Shown piece by piece: positions 20,671-29,107 of a stretch of 29,107 nt of DNA. Each line of letters opens with the position of its first letter. Position 1 is the stretch's first letter. Source of the stretch: Pigoraptor vietnamica. Taxonomy: Eukaryota > Opisthokonta > Filasterea. A program made the translations under genes and the position numbers. The notes beneath the pieces were generated by a model. It saw nothing but the letters and a program-made list of their open reading frames with translations, was not told the DNA's origin and made no database searches. The stretch is taken from positions 15,001 through 44,107 of the forward strand of contig CALSCQ010002402.1 in the NCBI GenBank assembly GCA_943704525.1, written 5' to 3'.

Positions 20671-22157
20671 GCGCGCACGACGTTCGAGCACGACACCCCA
20701 CCGCCAGCGTTATGGTCCGAGAGACATTCGACGAAAGTTTCCAGCCCTCCCATTTGGACAAACGCCGTCTGCGCCTCCTCGTAGTGGCCCAGAAGGGCCG
20801 AAATTGCCGAGAGCGCCTTCGAGCGCACGTCTGCATCTGGGTCGCGGCGCAGCATGGACATGAACTTGGGGAGCATATTCAGCGAAAGGACCTGCAAACA
20901 GCCGGCGACAAGCAGTGTGTGAGTGCAACAGACAGGGTGCAAGACTGACAACAGGAACATCAAAGCTCACGCTGCGTTGCACACACTGCGCATGCACCAA
21001 CGGGAACATCAAAGCTCACGCTGCGTTGCACACCTGCGCCTGCACGTCGGGGTTGTTGTGCATTGCCGTCCCAAGCACCCACGCCGCGCCCATGCGCACC
21101 GTCGGTGCTGTGTGGTCCAAATACGACTGGAGAATCGGCAGCGCCTTTAACGACACCAAATCTGCGACGGTGAGGCTGTTAGGAGCTACCGCGCGCACGA
21201 TACACGTAGAAAGGCATAAGGGCGACGCAAACGCAGCCACCCACACTTTGCATTGTCGATGGACTCCACGAGAAACAGCAGGTCATCCAGGGCCACCTCG
21301 GCCTTTTCCACGTCGTCGACGCCGCTCGCGAGGAAGGCAAGCGCCTCTGCGAGAAATCAAAGCCAGCCGTGTTAATAACAAAAGCAAGCAGGCTGCGTTT
21401 CATCGATTGCTCTAAACGAATGCGAGGAAAATGCGGACGCTCTGCGCGACAGCCCCGTGCAAGGAGGCGAGGCGTAGGGCGGTGCGCATACGTACAAATC
21501 AAGGTATCAGAATAGCCGTACAGAAGCACCGTCAGTCACAAGAAGCAAAGACGGACGCTGATGACAGTGCCACGAAAATGCGAGGACAAGGCTGATGAAA
21601 GAAAACAAAAAGCGGCGAGTTGCCGCAGACATAAGGACCAAGAACGACGTGAGCAGCGCACGTGCCTTTCATGCGCGTGAGGTCGTCCTTGCCAAGCACC
21701 GCTTCCATCAAGTCATGGTCCTGCGGAGGCAACGCAGTCAGCTCTGCGTCCGAGACGCATGAGTCACAGAGCACAAAACCATAAGCGAAATAGAAGCCTC
21801 AGCGTGGCGCTCGGAATGTCTAAACGCCTCACACGCACACCGCACATCCACATCGGCACAATTTCACACACAGCACCCAGTACCCACGATGTATGCGGGG
21901 GACCTCGGAATATCATAAACGCCTTACACACACACCACGCACATCCACATGCACAATTTCACACACAGCACCCAGTACCCACGATGTATGCGGGGGACCT
22001 CGGAATATCATAAACGCCTTACACACGCACCAGGCACACCTTCCACAAGCACAATTTCACAGCACTCAGTACCCACGACGTGTGCGGGGGGCTCTTGCGG
22101 TGCGCCACTGCCCGCCGCAGTGCTCCACGCGAGCAGATTGCGAAGTTGGCTGTCCAT
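20034..22157 (-). CDS. Fes1/HspBP1-type Hsp70 nucleotide-exchange factor (armadillo-like)
   Basis: Probable cytosolic factor that strips ADP from Hsp70. Minus-strand exons: 22157-22077, 21720-21666, 21346-21245, 21161-21034, 20891-20702, 20495-20350 and 20222-20034, total 296 residues, the usual family length. The N-terminal Fes1 helix is MDSQLRNLLAWSTAAGS. Next come DLMEAVLGKDDLTRMKEALA and VALDDLLFLVESIDNAK, then the hallmark MGAAWVLGTAMHNNPDVQAQ. Armadillo-like repeats follow (DVRSKALSAISALLGHYEEA, FVQSNPSFAAHV). There is no signal peptide, so ER SIL1 is unlikely. The frame requires GC donors for the second intron (21347-21665, AAAG|GCACGT) and the sixth (20223-20349, AAG|GCGAGT). The start ATG is supported by the conserved N-terminal helix. 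Importin alpha was considered, but the length, N-terminus and AAWVLGTA word fit Fes1 better. Confidence 0.9.
20613..20677 (+). repeat. (AC)n(GC)n microsatellite in the fifth intron of the Fes1-like gene
   Basis: Alternating purine-pyrimidine tract: about 22 AC units followed by about 10 GC units. Such sequence can adopt Z-DNA. It lies inside intron 20496-20701. Confidence 0.93.
20950..21046 (+). repeat. 49-bp tandem duplication spanning an exon-intron border of the Fes1-like gene
   Basis: Copies at 20950-20998 and 20999-21046 share the core GGAACATCAAAGCTCACGCT and differ at only a few positions. The second copy includes the last 13 nt of exon 4 and its donor (border at 21033/21034). The first copy, deeper in intron 4, is a decayed replica of that border. 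Confidence 0.88.
21811..22092 (+). repeat. Three tandem copies (about 93-95 bp) in intron 1 of the Fes1-like gene, each with the splice-donor sequence
   Basis: Copies at 21811-21904, 21905-21999 and 22000-22092 each run from TCGGAAT to GCGGGGG. The copy nearest exon 1 contains the true end of exon 1 and its donor (GTGGGT on the minus strand, 22076-22071). The other two keep the same GTGGGTACT word preceded by an exon-like CCCCCGCA. Confidence 0.92.
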
Positions 22158-22419
22158 GTCCTCTTTGTTATGCGACTTGCACGGGTGCGCCGGTACTTCA
22201 TACTGCGCACTGTTGCTCTTAAAAGCAACGGCAAGTGGAGCGCGGACGTTGCAAGAAGGTGCCAGTGGCTTCTTTACGTCACATGGTGCGCTATTATTAG
22301 CGCCCTTGGCATGTGCCATTGACCACCCCGGATGGCAGTTACACGCCATCTTGTCGTTGATTCGCTCCATCGTCGAACATTATTGCTGTCCTTGCATTTT
22401 GCAGCGGGTTGACCGAAGG
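22158..22419. promoter_or_regulatory. Shared divergent promoter region (Fes1-like gene left, CRN-type gene right)
   Basis: These 262 bp separate two divergent start codons. Visible elements are AGAAG-N10-CTTCT (22254-22273), which has the 5-bp phasing of a gapped heat-shock element, TTACGTCA (22274-22281), a CRE/ATF-like site, and the inverted repeat GCGCTA-TTAT-TAGCGC (22288-22303). Heat-shock control would suit an Hsp70 exchange factor. Function is inferred from motifs only. Confidence 0.35.
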
Positions 22420-22983
22420 ATGGAACACAGTCGCTCGATTAACGTCGTCGTCCACACTCCTGATGGCTCAACTCGTCCTGTGCGCGTTAAGCTCTATAAT
22501 GATAGGCTCAGCGTGACGAGCCTGAAAGAGGCGCTGAAGTGGGATGCCGTGTGGCTTTGCAACGAAAGCGGCGGCGATGCAGAGCTTCTTTCGTACAATG
22601 CCAATGACGGAATTTCGTTGGAGAGTTTCGGAACTGACGTTAGCGTTATTCACGTTCGTGAGGAACCGTTTGGTGAGCTTGGCAATGGCTTCTTTTGTTT
22701 CGGCATGCGTGTGTTTTTGTGCTTGGTAGTACAGTGTAGGTTCTGCTCCACTTCTACGCGATGCGGCCATCACGAGTCCTCCTGTGGGACTATTCTGGAA
22801 CTTGCCAATGTCGCCCGTGTGGATTTCGCGATTCACATTTAAAGGTGTGCTCTATCTAATGTCTTGCCATGATCCATTGACTTGCAGCCGTCGGACGGTG
22901 AGTGGTTGATACCTCCCTCGAGCTGCTCGTTGTGTCTTGTGAGGGAAGTACGTCGGTGGCCCTCTCTCTATTTTGCGTGCCTT

Positions 22984-23060
22984 CGTGTGTGTGTGATTGT
23001 GTTTGCGTGTGCGTGTGCGGTTTGCGTCGTGCTCTGTCCTGTTTGTGTATGCGTGCAGGT
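22984..23060 (+). repeat. Degenerate TG-rich tract in the long first intron of the CRN-type gene
   Basis: Interrupted GTGTGTG/TGCGTGTG runs. At 23119-23140 they are followed by one GATGCGTCTTTGTCTCTG monomer like those in the satellite at the right edge of the window. Confidence 0.75.
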
Positions 23061-23940
23061 TTCGTTGTGCATGTGCGACGTGCGCACTTTCTGTGTATCT
23101 GTGTATGTATAGTGTGTGGTGATGCGTCTTTGTCTCTGCCGTGATGTGCTACGGTTTGGAGTTGTCAAGTGTGCCGATTGCCTGTAATATGCTGCTCAGT
23201 GGTTGCCTGTAATATGCTGCCCCACTGACCCACCCTCAATCCGTGGTGCTTACAGCAGCCGCTAGCCGTCCTGGCGTGTTGCTGACTGTGAGTCAATATT
23301 GATTCCCGGGGATTTGTGAGCCTTACGTGTGCACAACGACTGTTGGGGCTCTGTGTTGATACTGGGTTGTGTCGGCTGGCGGTGTTTCGGACTTTCCGTT
23401 AATCAGCCATCGTGTCTGTCGGTTTAATCTGTAGTTGCATTTGTAGTCGTTTGTGCATGTGCACATTGAATGCTATTGTCTGAACCGATCATGCCATGCG
23501 CTTGTAGCAAATGTGGGCGGACCGTCAGGCGGTGTGTGTGGCGTATTCCTGTTGCAGACCCCTGGTTGTTTTCCCGCTCTCGCTTACTTGCGTTTCCGTT
23601 TCAGCGGCGGCGAAGTCGGGCACGTTTCAGGCCGGTGAGCAATCGGGTTTTGACCTGTGCGCTTGTGTCGTATGTATGTGCGCTCACATAGTTTGGGCTA
23701 TAATTGACCACGACCTACTGGCTGGCAATTCATTATTGTTGCTGACATTCTTTTTCACATCCATTAACGTGCGCTTCAATTGCAGAGAGGACCGCAATAT
23801 TAAGCGATGATTTCGGACGCCTTTCTTTACAAAGTGGGCGGTCGCTTAACCGCGTTCTGCAGTATCCGTGCTAGCCGTGCTTGCTGTTGTTTGCCAGCGC
23901 ACTTTCATGCCTCCGTGTACAGCTTCGGAATAGAACAGGG

Positions 23941-24014
23941 CGTGCTCAGAGGGGTTTGTCATTTGGCACCCGTCGTGCGTGCTCAGAGGGGTTTATCATC
24001 TGACACCCGTCGTG
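23941..24014 (+). repeat. 37-bp tandem duplication just before a micro-exon acceptor
   Basis: CGTGCTCAGAGGGGTTT... occurs at 23941-23977 and 23978-24014 with three differences. The second copy ends 7 nt before the micro-exon at 24022. Confidence 0.9.
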
Positions 24015-25300
24015 TTCGCAGCGTCGGAATTTGCGGGGGGACAGTCGGGCGGTGAGTAGCTGTTGTTGTTACTCCTTTCAGTGTCACTCACTTGTTTCAT
24101 GCGTGTTTTCTGACGTGCCCTCTTGGTCATTCTTGCTCAGCGCTTTCGAACCCGGCCTCGCTGGCGTTTGGTAAGATAAGTGGTCCGTGTCCGTAGTATG
24201 GGTGTCCGTAGTATGGGTGTGCGTGTTGCTGCTCTTGATGCTGATGTCGTGTTGCTTCTATCAACGTCATATTAACGCATGCTTGTAAGTCTGCGTGAAC
24301 GCACTTGTGCGTCCACATGTTTTTGTTTTGGAGATGTGCCTCGCGCCGGTGCTACAACGCCATGCATTTATTTATTGTACAGACGATGCGCATCCGCATC
24401 ATGCTGACTTCGAGGCATTGGTCGTCCGTTGTGTCATCCACGGGGGTTTCGCTGTGATTTTCGGCGTTCTGTACTATTCCTAATTTTACATCATACTTCT
24501 GGACAGTCCAACGCCGCAGTGACATAAGCACAACCTTTTCGGGCCGCCACGCCGGCGATATCAGTAATTTTCTGGGTTCGCCGGAGACTTGGGTGGATCT
24601 TCCGTTTCCATCGCTCGACGCATTGCCGTCCCGTTTTGTCGGCTCTGTGGGCTCAACGTCAGCCTTTCGTTACATGGGACGTTCGGCGTTCGTGGACCTC
24701 TTCAGGGCGGTCAACGAATTGCACGAGGAGCTTGTGTTGAACGTTTACGGCGCGGCCGGTCTCGGCAAGAGCCACCTGATCGCCGCCCTTGCTGTGCGCT
24801 CATGCACGCTGGGCGCTGGCGCGTGGCATATTTTTACCATGCGGGACTCCTTGCAAGCGAAGACAACGTGCGCAAGGCTTTGCGGCTTGCATACGTCCAC
24901 GATGGTCGGGTCGCAGCGATCCCAGACGTTTGGGGGTTCCTAAATGCCGCCGATCCTGATGAACTCATTGTCGTCGTTGATCAAAAGAATGCCATCGAGC
25001 CCGGGGCGAGTGTGGGGGAGACGAGGGCGGCGCGGTGCCGGTCGGTTCTAGAAAAGATGGAGAAGTTTCGGCGCATCTACGGCTATTCGGCGAACAATGA
25101 GATCGTGACACTCCTTTCTGGAAAGCAGCGCCCGAAGGAAGTTGATTTCAAAGTTGACGAGGGCTTCACGCCGGTACGTTATCTGTGTGTTGTGGCCATG
25201 AATGACCCCGTGCGCATATTGAAGAGATTGCGATGTGCGTGCAATCGTAACGTGCTCCTCTGTTGCGTCCACGTGCGTTATGGTGCGCGCCGTGGGCTGA

Positions 25301-26209
<909 letters not shown>

Positions 26210-27629
26210 CATTGCGATCTGAGAGGCGCCAGGGGTCGGAGGTGGGGGAGGGACGGTGGGGTGGGGTGATAAATTTTTACGTTGGAGCGCTCACTGCAAG
26301 TGATGCACGAGTGCCAATTACAAAATATGAATCAAAGTACTCCTGGCAGACACCGGCCACGCAATACGTCGCAACAAATTCAAAGGACAGCACAGCCGGG
26401 CAAAAAGAGAATGGGCGAGCTGTGTCCGGTGACCGGCGGCACTGCACCTGGCCGGCAGTGTTGCGCCGTCAGTCAGGTAGTGCCGGCACTCTCCGTCGCA
26501 CCACTATAATCTGACATCCAGTGCAGCTGCTACCTTATACGAGGCGAAACGTCGATGCTGCGAAGCTAGCGAGCGCTTGGAAAGAATCAATCAGACCGTC
26601 GCGGTGTGCATGGAACGTGACGGGAAATCGACTTGGGAAAACGAACTTGGCGGAGCGAATCTCGAAACGATTGACGCGAATGAACGAAGAGCATATCAGG
26701 GAGCGAAGGCGAACGTACCAAAGCGGTAGCGAAGGTAGAACGCAAGGTAGAACGACGAACGTGACTGAAGAGAGAAAGTGTAACGAAGTGGAGCACGATA
26801 TGGAACGTGCGTGGGTACGAATACCGGAAAGCTGGTCGCAGGGTGCACGACGAGCTTGAGCTAGTTCGTCGACTTAGCATCGAGGCTCGAGCGAGGCGAC
26901 TGAACGCTGGAGGAGCCCACACACTGGGGAACGGCCCGGTAACTCATCCTGCACACGTTAAAACAACTTTCACGATGAGCACTCTATTCGGGAAATCCGG
27001 ACCTAACGCCTGCGTTCTACCACACCAACCATCACTCGCAACGCGCAACTCGCAGCAAAGAAAGTAGCGCGAAGGCGAGACGTACGGAAGACGTGAAAAA
27101 TACGAGGTGAGGTGTTCAGACGGTACTGAAGAATACGCACGCGATGCGGCCGGCGACGCGAAATGAACATCCACGCGTAGAGCGAGTGTGTGGAGCGTGA
27201 GTGCAACGCACAGGTGTAGATGAGTGAAGGCAGTATGCAACGGGGGGTAATCGGACTGCACGCCGGTAGACGAGGCGGGGCCGACCGAAATTGGCAGGGG
27301 CCGCGTGGACGCGAGACGCACAGTACAGCGATGTGCTGCGGGGGGGGGGGGGCGGCGCTTACACACGAAAGGAAACCGCAAGATCTAAGGACGGAGCTGC
27401 GAGAGCAACGCACGTGAGGGTACGTGAGGACTAGGGTTAGAGTCGTAACAAATTGGTGGGAGTAACGAAAATTCAGTTCACCCCGGATGATCCGGGACTC
27501 ACCGACATCCCCCTGGCGACATCCACCATTTTTTTGTTCACGTTCGCGCTGCAGCTACGCCATCCCATCTTCTCAGTTGCGCTATCGCACCGACCCGCAT
27601 TCTTGCGGAGTGTATGATTATCGCGTGAC
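26210..27629. other. Long spacer without a supported gene
   Basis: The region opens with a G-rich stretch (26220-26270). From about 26580 to 27330 it has a strongly strand-biased, purine-rich texture with many GAACG/CGAA words, ends that part in a 13-G run near 27341-27353, and contains a perfect 15-bp palindrome CCCGGATGATCCGGG (27482-27496). Open frames on both strands are short and have no recognisable motif. It may be a decayed repeat or regulatory DNA. I saw no terminal repeats that would define an element. Confidence 0.5.
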
Positions 27630-29107
27630 ATGGATGGCGCAGCAAACGAGCCGGGTATCGCCGAGTGGGCGCGTGCGACCCTGACGGGACACGTCGAGGA
27701 AAGTGCCATCCAACAAGTCATCGAGGCTTTCGAGGTGAACTACGTGACACTCCAAGACGCGCTCGAATTTAGCGATCATGAGTGGGCGGAGACGATTAAG
27801 TGGACCGGGCCGCGACATGTTCTGCGCAATGGTGAGGCGTCGTTCGCACACACGTTTCTCTTTTGGTGTTTGGCGCAGTGGTGTGCCTCGTCGAGCTGTG
27901 TATCCTCTATGCTCTTGAGAGCTTGGGTGCGTTTTGGCGTTCTCGACTGTTCGGAATCCTCCGCGTGTTGGTATCAGCGCGCCTGGGTCACTTGCCTTTT
28001 CGTTTCGTTCTAAAGCTTTCGTTTCATTCTTGACCTGCCGGCTTTTGAATGCAGCCGCAAAAAGAATAGTACAGGCGGCCGAGGGTGAGTCTGTTTTCGA
28101 GTCTGTGTTTCTCGTGGTGTGCTGTGTTGTGTTTCTTATGGTGCGTGTGTGTGTGTGTGTGTGGTGTGTATGTGTGTATGTGTGTGTGTGTGTTTGTGTG
28201 TGTGCCTTAGTGTCTGCCTGTTTGTTTTATACCTCCTTGTCGTTCCTCAGGCAAGCGTATGCTGTCCGACGACGAGACGCCAATGCCGACGAGACAGAAA
28301 GGTGGGCGTTTTCTCTCGCGTTTTCTCTCGTCTGAGCAGACTTGCCGGCATGCGCCATGTTGCAATGTGTGCTTGCATAATGATACTGTGTTTGTGTGTT
28401 ACGAATGTACGACATGTCTTGGCCCGTGTCTGTGCTAATGCATGCCTTGCTTATAATTTCTATCTGACCTAAACTTAGTTACTATTGCGTGTGTGTGTTT
28501 GTGCCTATGTTTATTTTTTTGAGTTTGTTACTATCTGTTAATTCTAATGTGCTTTCCTGTCCCTGTGTGCGTTGCTTTGGTTGCGGACTGGATTGTTGTG
28601 AGTTGTAATGTGCGCCGCGTCTTTGTCTCTTTGTCTCTGCTGTGCGCTGCGTCTTTGTCTCTTTGTCTCTGTTGTGCGCTGTTGTCTTTGTCTCTTTGTC
28701 TCTGCTGTGTGATGCGTCTTTGTCTCTGTTGTGCGCTGTGTCTTTGTCTCTGCTGTGCGCTGTGTCTTTGTCTCTGCGTCTTTGTCTCTTTGTCTCTGCT
28801 GTGTGATGCGTCTTTGTCTCTGCTGTGCGATGCGTCTTTGTCTCTGTTGTGCGCTGTGTCTTTGTCTCTGTTGTGCGCTGTGTCTTTGTCTCTGTTGTGC
28901 GATGCGTCTTTGTCTCTTTGTCTCTGCTGTGCGCTGTGTGTCTTTGTCTCTTTGTTTCTGTTGTGCGATGCGTCTTTGTTTCTGCTGTGTGATGCGTCTT
29001 TGTCTCTTTGTCTCTGTTGTGCGCTGCGTCTTTGTCTCTTTGTCTCTGCTGTGCGCTGTGTCTTTGTCTCTGCTGTGCGATGCGTCTTTGTTTCTGCTGT
29101 GCGATGC
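27630..29107 (+). CDS. 5' part of a gene with a SAM-like domain and phase-1 micro-exons (3' partial)
   Basis: Exons seen: 27630-27831, 28055-28084 (30 nt) and 28251-28301 (51 nt), all ending in phase 1. The first encodes a helical domain of about 67 residues (GIAEWARATLTGHVEESAI, QQVIEAFEVNYVTLQDALEF, SDHEWAETIKWTGPRHVLRN). This has the helix pattern and 'F..N.vtl..aL.fsd.eW....i..G.r' spacing of SAM-like domains found at the front of some CRN/RHS-type proteins. Micro-exon products are AAKRIVQAAE and GKRMLSDDETPMPTRQK. The organisation mirrors the CRN-type gene 5 kb upstream, so a second member of that class is likely, but no ATPase is in the window. The start is the first ATG of the frame (ACATGG). 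The next intron seems to contain the satellite. Confidence 0.55.
28141..28205 (+). repeat. TG microsatellite between two micro-exons
   Basis: (GT)n with few interruptions in the intron 28085-28250. Confidence 0.9.
28612..29107 (+). repeat. Minisatellite of TGCGTCTTTGTCTCTGCTG type, running off the window
   Basis: About 20 tandem units. A short unit of about 24 bp has the core TGCGTCTTTGTCTCTGCTG plus TGCGA or TGCGC. A long unit has an extra TTTGTCTC block. Variants (GCTGTGCGCT versus GTGATGCG, CTGCTG versus CTGTTG) are mixed along the array. No coding frame runs through it. It lies after the last visible exon of the SAM-like gene and is probably intronic. Confidence 0.93.

Larger units (their letters stand above)
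22420..25173 (+). pseudogene. Crinkler (CRN)-type gene: ubiquitin-like header, micro-exons, P-loop ATPase; probably decayed
   Basis: The first exon (22420-22672) encodes a beta-grasp, header-like domain (INVVVHTPDGSTRPVRVKLY, VTSLKEALKWDAVWL). Candidate micro-exons at 23605-23634, 23786-23833, 24022-24051 and 24141-24170 (30, 48, 30 and 30 nt) are all phase 1. The large exon from 24507 starts the NTPase with SPETWVDLPFPSL, SRFVGSV, FRYMGRSAFVDLF and Walker A YGAAGLGKSHLIAALAV, and later has a Walker B-like DELIVVVDQKNAIEPG and an end in KVDEGFTP. This matches the CRN/RHS class of effectors: header, STAND-like ATPase, variable C-terminus. The coding frame is not continuous as read (about one break), so I treat it as a likely fossil or a sequence error. 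The 932-nt first intron may hide further micro-exons. Confidence 0.65.

Noticed and set aside
20034-22157. Importin-alpha or another large armadillo protein
   Set aside because: The gene is only 296 codons, has the Fes1 N-terminal helix and the AAWVLGTA word, and lacks an importin-beta-binding region.
22888-22897. A 10-nt exon between a good acceptor and the donor GTGAGT
   Set aside because: Its length is not a multiple of three, and the candidate following exons reach a stop in the resulting frame. It was left out of the model.
26213-27430. An LTR or other retroelement end in the long spacer
   Set aside because: No paired terminal repeats, target-site duplication, primer site or retroelement protein motif could be recognised.
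27431-27441. TAGGGTTAG as a telomere-like repeat
   Set aside because: Only one and a half units, which is expected by chance.
27482-27496. The palindrome CCCGGATGATCCGGG as a terminator hairpin
   Set aside because: It lies upstream of a gene in a eukaryotic context, where such hairpins do not end transcription. It was only noted as a possible binding site.
28612-29107. CRISPR-like array
   Set aside because: Units are contiguous variants of one monomer without unique spacers, and the context is a eukaryotic intron-bearing gene.

Overview
The window is nuclear DNA of a unicellular eukaryote with GC-rich coding sequence. Genes carry many short introns (mostly 65-220 nt), with GT-AG ends, three probable GC-AG ends, and AATAAA signals after two genes. 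I cannot fix the lineage. Large secreted or membrane proteins with EGF and FN3-like modules, a plant/fungal-type SDP1/TGL lipase, cytosolic Fes1/HspBP1 and Crinkler-type genes together suggest a free-living or parasitic protist or a relative of fungi and animals, but this is inference.

Layout. (1) Positions 1-16446, plus strand, hold the 3' part of a giant gene, read here as 18 exons and 4864 codons. It encodes a vitellogenin-type lipid-transfer helical domain, a LECT2/M23-like domain, about 16 FN3-like modules, a GH16-like domain without its catalytic glutamates, calcium-binding EGFs around a PPC-like domain, a Pro/Ser stalk with an RRRR site, one transmembrane helix and a tail of about 400 residues with an NPLY motif and a duplicated exon. 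(2) 16663-19557, plus strand, is an SDP1/TGL-type patatin lipase of 580 residues in 12 exons. (3) 20034-22157, minus strand, is a Fes1/HspBP1-type Hsp70 nucleotide-exchange factor of 296 residues in 7 exons, two of whose introns look like GC-AG. (4) 22420-26209, plus strand, starts as a Crinkler (CRN)-type gene with a ubiquitin-like header, tiny phase-1 exons and a P-loop ATPase. Directly after one intron it runs into the C-terminal half of DNA ligase I. Both parts look decayed. (5) 26210-27629 has no gene I can support. (6) 27630 to beyond the end, plus strand, is the 5' part of a second gene with a SAM-like domain followed by the same kind of tiny phase-1 exons. It runs into a minisatellite that fills the last 0.5 kb.

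The first three genes are intact as read. The lipase and the exchange factor converge, and the exchange factor and the CRN gene diverge from a 262-bp shared promoter region. The right half looks like a plastic, effector-rich region, with a captured gene fragment, short tandem duplications (several copying exon-intron borders) and satellite DNA.
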